From assembly GCA_037144255.1 (NCBI GenBank), contig JBAWXE010000082.1, positions 1-12,717 of the forward strand: DNA of 12,717 bases, in the 5' to 3' direction. The translations under genes were made by a program, and so were the position numbers. The notes below the pieces were generated by a model that had not been told where the DNA came from, searched no databases, and worked only from the letters and a program-made list of their open reading frames with translations. Below, piece by piece: positions 1-7,868 of this stretch; within the stretch, counting starts at the first letter, position 1, and each line of letters opens with the position of its first letter. Source of the stretch: JBAWXE01 sp037144255 (GTDB taxonomy: Bacteria > Bacteroidota > Bacteroidia > Chitinophagales > Chitinophagaceae).

Positions 1-742
1 ATCTAATACCCTTTTGCAACCTGTTGAGGTATACACTAGCTATGTTTGGTTTCTCATCATTTTTGTTAGACTCTTCATCAACAATTGAGGCTAAAATGAT
101 AGTTTGTAGTGGAGTAATGTTGTGCTCTTGTGCTAATGCTTTGCGTTTATCGGTCCAGAAATGAGTATAGGTCTTTTCTATCTTACGAAATGCTTTATCA
201 GCATTGGTGTTCCAATAAAATTCATAAGTGTCGGGCATGATACTACACATAACAGTATTGGTATCTAATGCAAATATGGATAAGTATGCATTATCTGTCA
301 ATAAGTGTTTCAGGCTTTGAGAATCGGCTTCGAGATTTGTAGATACTAAACGAATAAAATCTTGTTTGGTACGTAGTTTATTGATAACCAGTTTTACTGG
401 CGTTTGTCTGCCAGAGCGTAGCATACGGATTATGGAGAAATTGCTCATGCCTGGTGTAATAGTATATTTGCCGGGGTGTATACGATCGGCTAATCTGGCT
501 GGTTTGGCTAATAGATCGAAACTCAGCATATCATTTACAAAGCCACGAGAACGGAGTGTTATTTTTACATCCCGGTAAGTAGCACCTGTATGAATATACA
601 AACACTCGTCGTGAGCAAAGCTACCCGTATTAGGACCGAAGACCTTGAATGCAGCTAAAAGCACACAACAAATGCTAATAACCAGTGCCCCACGTAGCCA
701 ATTGAAATTTTTTTTTCCTTTTCTTTTTTTTGCTGCACACAT
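1..742 (-). CDS. mltG: MltG/YceG-like endolytic transglycosylase, 3' end beyond the window
   Basis: Reading the minus strand from the ATG at 742 gives 247 residues with no stop before the left edge, so the C-terminal part is missing. Residues 4-12 are Lys/Arg-rich. A single membrane segment follows at about 16-34, and the rest should lie in the periplasm. The YceG signature is visible: PDTY at 170-173, then ASIVDEES (218-225) and ASVYLNRLQKG (235-245). This family cleaves nascent glycan strands near the membrane and is thought to set strand length. The first acidic residue of the active-site stretch is Asp222, where relatives I recall have Glu; the Glu followed by Ser (224-225) is kept and resembles the Glu-Ser of other lytic transglycosylases. 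The gene lies just after secG, with a terminator hairpin in the short gap. Family assignment is confident; activity is inferred. Confidence 0.9.
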   Translation of the reverse strand, partial: MCAAKKRKGKKNFNWLRGALVISICCVLLAAFKVFGPNTGSFAHDECLYIHTGATYRDVKITLRSRGFVNDMLSFDLLAKPARLADRIHPGKYTITPGMSNFSIIRMLRSGRQTPVKLVINKLRTKQDFIRLVSTNLEADSQSLKHLLTDNAYLSIFALDTNTVMCSIMPDTYEFYWNTNADKAFRKIEKTYTHFWTDKRKALAQEHNITPLQTIILASIVDEESNKNDEKPNIASVYLNRLQKGIR

Positions 743-747
743 GAAAC

Positions 748-782
748 TAAAAATAAAAATACCTGCTCAATATATGAGCAGG
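748..782 (-). terminator. Rho-independent terminator after secG, abutting mltG
   Basis: A perfect 8-bp inverted repeat (CCTGCTCA at 762-769 and TGAGCAGG at 775-782, 5-nt loop) is followed on the minus strand by a T-rich run at 761-748. It lies 28 bp past the secG stop and ends 6 nt before the mltG ATG. On the plus strand the stem is not followed by a T tract, so it should work only for leftward transcription. This is strong structural evidence; the efficiency is unknown. Confidence 0.75.
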
Positions 783-810
783 CATTCAGTATTATTTAAG
801 AGTTATTTTA

Positions 811-1116
811 TTATTTAGCCTTTGCAGGTGCTGATTTTTGAGCAGGTGCACTACGTTGAGCTTTAGTATTAGTATTGTTGGATGTTTTAGGTTTTTCGTA
901 AAACATCACACAAATGATACATAAACCGGCAATGATACCCATGCTGGTCCAAGTGCCTTTTTCCATCACGTCGGTAGTTTGCTTAACACCCATAACCTGG
1001 CTGCTAAGATTACCAAAAGAACCGGACAGTCCACCACCTTTAGGGTTTTGGATCAAAATGAAAAATCCTAATACTACACAAGTAAGTAATATGATAATGG
1101 TAAGTAATATGGTCAT
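811..1116 (-). CDS. secG: Preprotein translocase subunit SecG
   Basis: The product has 101 residues and the SecG layout: a first membrane helix at about 2-22, the conserved cytosolic loop LIQNPKGGGLSGSFG (21-35), a second helix at about 57-73, and a polar Lys/Ala/Pro tail (75-101). SecG associates with SecY and SecE and helps SecA-driven protein export. The low-complexity charged tail is common in Bacteroidota SecG. The start ATG overlaps the TGA of the upstream TPR gene (ATGA, 1116-1113), which suggests translational coupling. A hairpin terminator follows the stop. Confidence is high because the loop motif and the two-helix topology both fit. Confidence 0.95.
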   Translation of the reverse strand: MTILLTIIILLTCVVLGFFILIQNPKGGGLSGSFGNLSSQVMGVKQTTDVMEKGTWTSMGIIAGLCIICVMFYEKPKTSNNTNTKAQRSAPAQKSAPAKAK

Positions 1117-2297
1117 GATTCTTTTTCTTTTATTAAACCTTCTATTCTGCGGGCAAAATAAGTACTTTTTTGAGGATTGCGCAAACTTAATTTGCGAAAC
1201 ATATCTATAGCTTTATCATGTTTGCCTTGTTTGATTAAAATTTCAGCTAAAGATTCGCTGGCAAGGTCATCTTCCTTGGTAATAGAATTCACTGCCATAG
1301 CAAATACATTCTCAGGTATTTCCTCGTTTTCTTCCTCCATTGCGGCAGCTAGTTTTTCTTTTTGCCACATGGTCTTTAGGTTCTTTTGATCCTGTTGTTC
1401 TTCTTTTGCTTTTTCTCCTTTGGTCTTGAAATGAGTAAGCCATTCTGTAAAACTCATGACAACCATTAACGATTTAGGATCTTCTACAGGCGTGTTTTGT
1501 ACACTTAGTTGATCTACCTCTTCAGGAATATCGTTAGATACGGGAATGCCTACGTGTAAGAAATAATCTTCTGTATAGTAAGGTTGTATCAGGTTCTCTT
1601 TTTCTGAGTTAGCAGCTTCTGCTACTTTTGAATTGATCGATTCTTCAATAGGGGTTGTTTCCTCTAATGGGTTGATCATTTGTGCTGTAGAAATAACCAC
1701 AGCGTCTTCTTCTATTTCATCTTCCGGATCTTCTTCCCAGATACTTTGTTCTGATATGGCACTTACATGATTAATATTGCTTGCAACTTCAATGAAATCG
1801 GGGGTTTTAGAGCTTATTTCAGGTTCTTCAGAAATAAAATCCACTTCAGCTCTCATTTCGTCAAATGTTGGTACGACCTCTGCTTGTGTCTCTGTATTAT
1901 CTTCTTTTAATGAAAGTACTTCGTGTGTATTTATTTCAACATCAGCACTCGCTTTCAGTTCTTCTTCAATTTGTTTTAATTGGGCATCTATATCTATTTC
2001 TTCTTCAGTATCTATTTCTATTTTTTTCTGGTTTAATCTTCCGGAAGGAGCAATTGTTGTTTCATTTTCGACTTGCAGAAACTCATTGAATAACAACCAG
2101 TTACCCTTATAAAGTTGCATCTTATCGAGCATAGCAGGAGCATAAAATTCTTGCTCATGCAATTGCGCCGCTTCCATATACCTAGTAGGAACAAAATAAG
2201 GATACTTGAGTATCAGAGCGGCAATATTCTTCCTGTCACTTTCGTTGTAGGAAAAGGGTTTATTAAGCCAATTGGATATAGAGGATGAATTTGCCAT
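1113..2297 (-). CDS. Acidic protein with C-terminal TPR-like repeat, unknown function
   Basis: The 394-residue product has no signal peptide or membrane segment and should be cytoplasmic. Three parts are visible. Residues 1-75 form a folded, aromatic-rich region (YPYFVPTRY at 32-40). Residues 92-235 are strongly acidic, rich in Glu, Asp, Ser and Thr, and probably disordered. The C-terminal part begins with YYTEDYFLHVGIP (240-252) and FTEWLTHF (283-290), then a charged, Lys-rich and Glu-rich helical stretch (about 291-328). It ends with one TPR-like hairpin (about 347-378, including LIKQGKHDKAIDMFRKL). I recall proteins of this layout beside lptE and secG in other Bacteroidota, but know no proven role. 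The stop overlaps the secG start by 4 bp and lptE ends 13 bp upstream, so it is almost certainly co-transcribed with both. A scaffold or accessory role in envelope biogenesis is only inference. Confidence 0.85.
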   Translation of the reverse strand: MANSSSISNWLNKPFSYNESDRKNIAALILKYPYFVPTRYMEAAQLHEQEFYAPAMLDKMQLYKGNWLLFNEFLQVENETTIAPSGRLNQKKIEIDTEEEIDIDAQLKQIEEELKASADVEINTHEVLSLKEDNTETQAEVVPTFDEMRAEVDFISEEPEISSKTPDFIEVASNINHVSAISEQSIWEEDPEDEIEEDAVVISTAQMINPLEETTPIEESINSKVAEAANSEKENLIQPYYTEDYFLHVGIPVSNDIPEEVDQLSVQNTPVEDPKSLMVVMSFTEWLTHFKTKGEKAKEEQQDQKNLKTMWQKEKLAAAMEEENEEIPENVFAMAVNSITKEDDLASESLAEILIKQGKHDKAIDMFRKLSLRNPQKSTYFARRIEGLIKEKES

Positions 2298-2310
2298 ATT
2301 TAAAATACTG

Positions 2311-2811
2311 CTACCAATTTACGAATGCTTTATTAAAAATATCATCTGCCAGCTGATTTCCAATATCTTCTATAAGAGCTGATTCTGCACTTTGAATGGT
2401 CTGAGAAGCAGGAAAGTCGGCAAAACGAGAAAAACTTTGGTTAAAGCTTGCTTTGTCATTTAATCTATTTTTAAATGTGATCTGTATGGTAATGGTGAGC
2501 CTATTTTGACTAGCTACCTGTGTGTTTTGCACACCTGATACAGTAACATCATATGCGGTAATATTCCCAGATACATCATAATCTGCAGTTTCTGTATTTA
2601 CGGGTGATAGACCGGTTTGAGAAAGTATGCGAGAACGAATCTTATCGGTAAGAGTAGCGCTAAGAGTGGGAACCACATTTCGAGCCTTGTTCTCCATCAC
2701 ATGCATATTGATGGTTTTGCCATTAATAGAAGCACCTGTAAAGCTGTAAATGCCACAGCCCGACAAGCCAATCATTATGGGAATCAAAAAGAAATATAAG
2801 AAACGTATCAT
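2311..2811 (-). CDS. lptE: LptE family LPS-assembly lipoprotein
   Basis: The 166-residue product begins with a lipoprotein signal (hydrophobic residues 4-16) and the lipobox LSGC, with Cys19 as the expected lipidated residue. GCGIYSFTGAS follows, typical of Bacteroidota LptE. The remainder alternates beta-strand-like stretches (99-121) with C-terminal helical segments (136-163), as expected for the small alpha/beta LptE fold. LptE plugs the LptD barrel in the outer membrane and helps place lipopolysaccharide on the surface. It lies 47 bp downstream of the sigma-54 activator and 13 bp upstream of the TPR gene. The start at 2811 is set by the signal peptide. The family call is confident; an actual LPS substrate in this organism is inferred. 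Confidence 0.88.
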   Translation of the reverse strand: MIRFLYFFLIPIMIGLSGCGIYSFTGASINGKTINMHVMENKARNVVPTLSATLTDKIRSRILSQTGLSPVNTETADYDVSGNITAYDVTVSGVQNTQVASQNRLTITIQITFKNRLNDKASFNQSFSRFADFPASQTIQSAESALIEDIGNQLADDIFNKAFVNW

Positions 2812-2858
2812 AGTATTGCCTGTAAATTTATATCAATTCTTGTTGAAACTCCTGTACA

Positions 2859-4109
2859 TCATTCGCTAATATCATATTCTTTGATCTTTCTGTAAAGTGT
2901 TCTTTCTGAAATGCCAAGCTCATTGGCTGCATCTCTACGCCGACCTTTATGTTTTTTAAGAGCTTTGGTGATGAATTCTTTTTCACGGTCAGCCAGCAAT
3001 AAAGACTCTTCTATATCCTCATGCTGATCTACGCGCTGTTCGTTGTTAGATTGTATAAGAATAGGTGTATTAGGTGTGTAAGTAGGTGCAATAGGCTCTG
3101 GTGAATAAGTAGCAGGTAATAAAGCTGTTGCCTCAGAAACAGGCGGAGGAGAATATCCCTGATGATGAGCAAGCTCGAACATCATTTGTTTCAGATCATT
3201 GATGTCTTTCTTTACATCAAAAAATAGTTTATAGAGAATATCTCTTTCAGTAGCATTTAGATCACCATTGCCTGTAGTAGCATATGTAGGATTTACAGCC
3301 GGTAAAAGAGAATAGGCTCTGCCGTTCTCTCTTTGCGGAAAAAAACGACTCATCGCTTCAGATCCAATATTCTTATCAATAGACAATACAGATACTTGCT
3401 CTGCAATGTTCTTTAACTCTCTGATATTGCCGGGCCAAGGGTAATTAAGTAACAACTGTTGTGCAGCCGTATCCAGTTGTACAGATTGTGTCTTATAACG
3501 CTCAGAAAAATCAGAAGCAAATTTACGGAATAACAAGAGTATATCTTCTTTCCGGTCTCTTAATGAAGGGACACGGATAGGTACTGTGCTCAAACGATAA
3601 TACAGATCCTGACGGAACTTGCCTTGTTGTGTATATTCTAACAGATCGCGGTTAGTAGCTGCAATAACACGTACATCAGTCTTTTGTACTTTAGAAGAGC
3701 CGACACGTATGAATTCACCTGTCTCCAACACACGTAATAAACGAGCCTGAGTGCCCAATGGCATTTCACCTATTTCATCTAAGAATATAGTACCGCCACC
3801 TACAGTTTCAAAATATCCTTTACGACTGTCTACCGCACCTGTAAATGCACCCTTTTCGTGACCGAACAACTCGCTATCGATAGTGCCTTCAGGTATCGCA
3901 CCACAGTTGACAGCAATGAAAGGATTATGCTTACGTGCAGACAGTGCATGTATGATCTGAGAGAATACTTCTTTACCCACACCACTTTCACCGGCTATTA
4001 ATACTGTAAGGTCGGTATTAGCTACCTGAACTGCGGTATTAAGGGCATGGTTGAGCCCCGGAGAATTACCTATAATCCCAAATCTATTCTTAATGCTTTG
4101 TGTATCCAT
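2859..4109 (-). CDS. Sigma-54-dependent transcriptional activator, no receiver domain
   Basis: The 416-residue product starts directly with an AAA+ sigma-54 interaction domain (about 8-240). Visible motifs are Walker A GESGVGKE (40-47), the sigma-54 contact loop GAFTGA (87-92), Walker B TIFLDE (107-112), ATNRDL (151-156) and PWPGNIREL (225-232). A linker rich in Pro, Thr and Ala (about 318-355) leads to a C-terminal Fis-type helix-turn-helix (about 376-411, with RRRDAANELGISERTLYRKIK). It therefore has everything needed to open sigma-54 promoters but no N-terminal receiver, GAF or PAS sensor, so control must come from a partner protein, its level, or the linker. It sits between miaB (32 bp) and lptE (47 bp), an arrangement I recall from other Bacteroidota. 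Its targets cannot be read from the gene; a sigma-54-like promoter at 9234-9249 is one candidate. Confidence 0.93.
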   Translation of the reverse strand: MDTQSIKNRFGIIGNSPGLNHALNTAVQVANTDLTVLIAGESGVGKEVFSQIIHALSARKHNPFIAVNCGAIPEGTIDSELFGHEKGAFTGAVDSRKGYFETVGGGTIFLDEIGEMPLGTQARLLRVLETGEFIRVGSSKVQKTDVRVIAATNRDLLEYTQQGKFRQDLYYRLSTVPIRVPSLRDRKEDILLLFRKFASDFSERYKTQSVQLDTAAQQLLLNYPWPGNIRELKNIAEQVSVLSIDKNIGSEAMSRFFPQRENGRAYSLLPAVNPTYATTGNGDLNATERDILYKLFFDVKKDINDLKQMMFELAHHQGYSPPPVSEATALLPATYSPEPIAPTYTPNTPILIQSNNEQRVDQHEDIEESLLLADREKEFITKALKKHKGRRRDAANELGISERTLYRKIKEYDISE

Positions 4110-4141
4110 ACCTTATATATGCTTAATGGACTATCTTCTAA

Positions 4142-5596
4142 TTAAAATCGAAATGTCATTTCCGGGTGTGCACGTACTATTTTGCCCATAATAGTACCTG
4201 ATGTGGCAGAGCTGATCTCCACCATAACGTAGTCACCCTTCTTTAGGTCGTAATTTTCTTTAGGGAATACAACCACCTTGTTTTGAGAATTTCTGCCAGC
4301 CCAGTCATTAGAGCTACGTTTGCTTTCATTTTCTATCAATACTTCATATGTTTTACCAATATCATTTAAGTAACGAACTGTTGAGCCTGCTTTCAGTACC
4401 TTAATTATTTCTTCCAGTCTGCGTTGTTTCACAACTGTGGGTACATCATCAGTATATCTCCTTTCTGCTAATGTGCCCGGGCGCTCACTATAAGCATACA
4501 TATAAGCCATGTCGAACTGTATCTGTACCATAAGGCTCAGAGTATCTTGATGATCTTCTTCAGTCTCTGTACAGAAACCTGTAATGATATCAGTGCTTAA
4601 TCCACAATCAGGCATGATCTCACGTATGCGCTTTACACGACTGATATACCATTCGCGGGTATAAGTGCGATTCATTAATTGCAGAATTCGTGTATTGCCA
4701 CTTTGTACAGGTAGATGTATGTATTTACATATGTTATGGTATTTGGCCATAGTATGCAATACCTCATCTGTAATGTCTTTAGGGTGAGAGGTACTAAAAC
4801 GTACGCGTAATTCGGGTGAAATAAGAGCTACCATTTCTAGTAATTTACTAAATGTAACAGCTTGATCCACACCTTCATTAGAGGAAGGGTTATAGTAATA
4901 GCTATCTACATTTTGTCCTAAAAGAGTTACTTCTTTATAGCCACTGTTGAATAGGTCTTTACATTCATTTATGATACTTACTGCATCGCGACTACGTTCT
5001 CTACCACGTGTGAATGGCACAACACAGAATGTACACATATTGTTACAGCCACGCATGATACTGACAAATGCACTAACACCGTTACTATCCAAACGGATAG
5101 GCGAAATATCTGCATAGGTCTCATCGCGACTCAATAAAACGTCAACACCTTTTTGGCCACCTACAGCTTCTTCTATTATTGTAGGTAAGCTACGATAGGC
5201 ATCGGGGCCTATGACCATATCTACCAGCTTTTCTTCTTCCAGTAGTTTGGCCTTTAGTCTTTCTGCCATACAACCTAATACACCCACCAAAGTACCCGGT
5301 CTATTTTTCTTTAGCTTACGGAATATGTGTAAGCGGTTACGGACAGTTTGCTCAGCTTTTTCACGTATAGAACAAGTATTGATAAGTATAAGGTTGGCTT
5401 CCTCAAAATTGCCGGTAGCTCCATATCCTTCTTTGTTAAGTATTGAGGCTACTATTTCACTATCACTAAAGTTCATACTACAGCCGTAGCTCTCAATGTA
5501 GAATTTTTTAGTATATTTGTTCGGATCTCCTGCAAAAGGTGCATATGATTCCCCTTGACGTTGTTCCTCTATTATTTTTTCCAGCATCTCTGCCAT
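4142..5596 (-). CDS. miaB: tRNA-2-methylthio-N6-dimethylallyladenosine synthase MiaB
   Basis: The 484-residue enzyme adds the 2-methylthio group to i6A37 in tRNAs that read codons starting with U, using two iron-sulfur clusters and S-adenosylmethionine. The N-terminal MTTase domain has its three cluster cysteines (Cys39 in ESYGCSMN, Cys75 in NTCSIREKAE, Cys109 in LGCMAE). The radical SAM motif CxxxCxxC is at Cys184, Cys188 and Cys191 (MRGCNNMCTFCVVPFTRGRE). LPVQSGN follows at 295-301, and a C-terminal TRAM domain at about 412-475. The length fits MiaB rather than MtaB or RimO, and the RGRERSR stretch after the radical SAM motif supports this. The start at 5596 gives a short N-terminal extension; Met4 is a possible alternative. 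It appears to be the first gene of the operon running to secG. Confidence 0.96.
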   Translation of the reverse strand: MAEMLEKIIEEQRQGESYAPFAGDPNKYTKKFYIESYGCSMNFSDSEIVASILNKEGYGATGNFEEANLILINTCSIREKAEQTVRNRLHIFRKLKKNRPGTLVGVLGCMAERLKAKLLEEEKLVDMVIGPDAYRSLPTIIEEAVGGQKGVDVLLSRDETYADISPIRLDSNGVSAFVSIMRGCNNMCTFCVVPFTRGRERSRDAVSIINECKDLFNSGYKEVTLLGQNVDSYYYNPSSNEGVDQAVTFSKLLEMVALISPELRVRFSTSHPKDITDEVLHTMAKYHNICKYIHLPVQSGNTRILQLMNRTYTREWYISRVKRIREIMPDCGLSTDIITGFCTETEEDHQDTLSLMVQIQFDMAYMYAYSERPGTLAERRYTDDVPTVVKQRRLEEIIKVLKAGSTVRYLNDIGKTYEVLIENESKRSSNDWAGRNSQNKVVVFPKENYDLKKGDYVMVEISSATSGTIMGKIVRAHPEMTFRF

Positions 5597-5617
5597 AATT
5601 ACCGATTACAATGTTTG

Positions 5618-5625
5618 CAAATGTA
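5618..5625 (-). promoter_or_regulatory. Candidate Bacteroidota-type -7 element for the miaB operon
   Basis: On the minus strand TACATTTG matches the Bacteroidota TAnnTTTG -7 consensus exactly and lies 21 nt upstream of the miaB ATG, in the only sizeable gap before this operon. The -33 box is poor: the nearest TTG is only about 15 nt upstream, closer than usual. The neighbouring stretch GTTTGCAAATGTAC is AT-rich. The element is plausible by position but untested. Confidence 0.4.
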
Positions 5626-5683
5626 CATAGAATACAGGTTCAATAATGATACTTATTTGAAATTGTATATGTTAAAATGTCAT

Positions 5684-5721
5684 AAAAAAACCGTCCCGAT
5701 ATTATCGGGACGGTTTTTTTT
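5684..5721 (-). terminator. Strong hairpin terminator after the M16 gene pair, possibly bidirectional
   Basis: A 10-bp GC-rich inverted repeat (CCGTCCCGAT at 5691-5700, ATCGGGACGG at 5704-5713) with a 3-nt loop is flanked by seven A at 5684-5690 and eight T at 5714-5721. Read leftwards it lies 15 bp after the stop of the M16 partner gene and ends in a seven-base T run, so it should stop the peptidase transcript before the miaB promoter. The symmetric flanks mean it could also stop rightward transcription. Confidence 0.9.
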
Positions 5722-5736
5722 AATATGATAATTCAG

Positions 5737-7824
5737 CTATTTGAATTCAGCATCATCAATCCCTTTATTGATATCTACAGACTGAACTTTAGCAGTTATG
5801 ATCTGAGGACCAGCTGCTTCTTTAACAGTATAAGGTACTTTGTAGCCACCTGTTACTTCTTTATAGTCCAGATATTCTACAGTTTCAGTGCTGGTAGGTT
5901 CGCCTTCAGCAGCTGTAGCAGTAGATACTTTCTTTACCAATAAGCCAGATTGTACATCATAGTATTCAGTTGATTTTTTGCCTTTAGCATTTACTGCCTC
6001 TACTACGTATGCATCTGATCCATTGACATTGTCCATAGCTTTTACAGTACGTTTGATGCCATATTTTTCAGGATGTAATATAGATTGTATATCAGCTTCT
6101 TCCTGATTTTCAGCCAGATCATCAGCCGTCATATCTGTTCTCTTACCTTGTACTTCCTGATAACCTTTATCACCATTTAATACCATTTTCTGAAATGTCA
6201 TACCCATGCCACTAATGCTCATATTCATTTTAGAAGGAGATTTCTTTTCAGCAGTAATAGTAAGAGCAATATTTTGGAATTCACCAGAGCTAACGATCTT
6301 GATGTCTTTGATACTATTAATAACTTTTTCACCACCTAAAGCAGCAATGTATTTTTTCATTACTTCATTGATAGTCACATTAGCCGGTACCGCCTTTTGT
6401 GTGGCGGCTTGTATAGGCCGTCCATAATTATCATAATATGATACTTTGCCATCTTTAGCAAATACAGAGATTTTCTTAGCTACTTCATCTTTGTTACCTA
6501 CAATTACAATATTAGCATTATTAGGGTCGATGTATTTACGTGCAATGCTTTGAACATCATCGGGAGTAACAGCAGCCAGATTTTTCAGATAATTCTGATA
6601 GTAATCTTTTGGCATGTGATAACGCTCAATATTAATAGCAAACTGTGCTACACGCTCAGGGCTTTCAAGACCAATAGCAAAATTACCGGTGAGGTAAGTA
6701 ATGGTATTTTGCAGATTTTCGTTACTAACTTTTTCATTCTGCATATTGCTCATTTCGTGCAACAATTCTGTAATAGAACTATCTGTAACTGCATTACGAC
6801 ATTTAGCATAACCTGTAAAAGTGCTACCCAACTCATCAATGGTGATGTCTGAATAAGAACCGTATGTCCAACCATGTTTTTCACGCAGGTTTAGGAACAA
6901 ACGGCCTTGCGAACCACCACCCAATATGGTATTAGCTACACGAGCTTTGATAACATCCGGGGAACCTTGTACTAGATCTACTGGGTAAGTAACATTGATA
7001 ACGCTTTGTACAGCACCTTCTCTCGGTACAAATGCAACACGTGTTCCTTGTGGAGCATGAGGAGTTGGATATTTAGCTACAGGTACATCTTTCTTTTGCC
7101 AATTGCCAAAATACTTTTCTATCAAAGGCTTTGCTTCTGCCATAGTAATATCACCTACTACAGCCATATAAGCTACATTTGGGCGGAAATAAGACTCATA
7201 GTAGTTTTTACATGCTTCCAAAGTGATCTTATCAGTAGTAGCTTCTGTACTTACTTCTCCTTTAGGATGATCAGTACCGAAATTCAATACACTACTTACG
7301 TTATTTAGCATTTGGTCAGGCTCATTCTTAGCAGCTTCCAAACCTGATTTAGCACGATTTTTGATCTTGTCCAGTTCAGTTTGTTTAAAATCAGAATTAA
7401 TAGCGATATCACTCATCAACTCCAATATTCTTTCCTGATGCTTTTTTAGACCGCTACCTGTGATCTTATCACTGGTAGCACCAATGTTAGCACCTATCAG
7501 GTCTATTTGTTCGTTTAGTTGGTCATTGGTACGTGTTTTAGTACCACTCGTCATTAATTCAGACATCATATCTCGGTAGCCTGCCATTGAGCCTTCCAGT
7601 TCTGGTTTGATGTCTAGTTGAATATCGAATGCTACAGTAGGTAATTTATGATTCTCTACAACGAATACTTTCATACCATTAGGTAAGGTGAAGCTTTCGG
7701 TCTTACCTAGTTTTATTTCAGGTGCAGCACCCGGCTTTGGACGCACACTGCGATCCAGTTTTTGCCCCCAGGTATTGCTACCTGCTACAGCAAGGATGAC
7801 TATTGATAAAATGATCTTTTTCAT
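5737..7824 (-). CDS. M16 family non-catalytic partner subunit with C-terminal LolA-like domain
   Basis: The 695-residue product has a signal peptide (1-20) with Gln21 as the likely first mature residue. Residues about 40-455 form two M16 peptidase halves. Where active members have HxxEH, this protein has GYRDMMSEL (82-90), so the zinc ligands are replaced by Asp85, Ser88 and Glu89 and it should not be a peptidase alone. It keeps the glycine-rich loop (LGGGSQGR, 301-308) and the Arg/Tyr pair (Arg314, Tyr321 in LREKHGWTYG) that non-catalytic M16B partners supply to the active subunit. Residues about 485-695 add a beta-rich tail ending in a YYDVQSGLLVKK (621-632) and IDDAEF pattern like LolA-type lipoprotein-binding folds. 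It follows the active subunit by 44 bp, and the pair probably forms a periplasmic heterodimer. The LolA-like call is from pattern only. Confidence 0.88.
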   Translation of the reverse strand: MKKIILSIVILAVAGSNTWGQKLDRSVRPKPGAAPEIKLGKTESFTLPNGMKVFVVENHKLPTVAFDIQLDIKPELEGSMAGYRDMMSELMTSGTKTRTNDQLNEQIDLIGANIGATSDKITGSGLKKHQERILELMSDIAINSDFKQTELDKIKNRAKSGLEAAKNEPDQMLNNVSSVLNFGTDHPKGEVSTEATTDKITLEACKNYYESYFRPNVAYMAVVGDITMAEAKPLIEKYFGNWQKKDVPVAKYPTPHAPQGTRVAFVPREGAVQSVINVTYPVDLVQGSPDVIKARVANTILGGGSQGRLFLNLREKHGWTYGSYSDITIDELGSTFTGYAKCRNAVTDSSITELLHEMSNMQNEKVSNENLQNTITYLTGNFAIGLESPERVAQFAINIERYHMPKDYYQNYLKNLAAVTPDDVQSIARKYIDPNNANIVIVGNKDEVAKKISVFAKDGKVSYYDNYGRPIQAATQKAVPANVTINEVMKKYIAALGGEKVINSIKDIKIVSSGEFQNIALTITAEKKSPSKMNMSISGMGMTFQKMVLNGDKGYQEVQGKRTDMTADDLAENQEEADIQSILHPEKYGIKRTVKAMDNVNGSDAYVVEAVNAKGKKSTEYYDVQSGLLVKKVSTATAAEGEPTSTETVEYLDYKEVTGGYKVPYTVKEAAGPQIITAKVQSVDINKGIDDAEFK

Positions 7825-7868
7825 AAATAATATTTTAAAGCTATGCAGCTGATAATTTGAATGATGTG

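Noticed and set aside
366..578. Open frame on the plus strand across mltG.
   Set aside because: It is antisense to a well-supported transglycosylase gene and has no family features; the same holds for the other antisense frames over miaB, the M16 genes, the cyclase and rarA.
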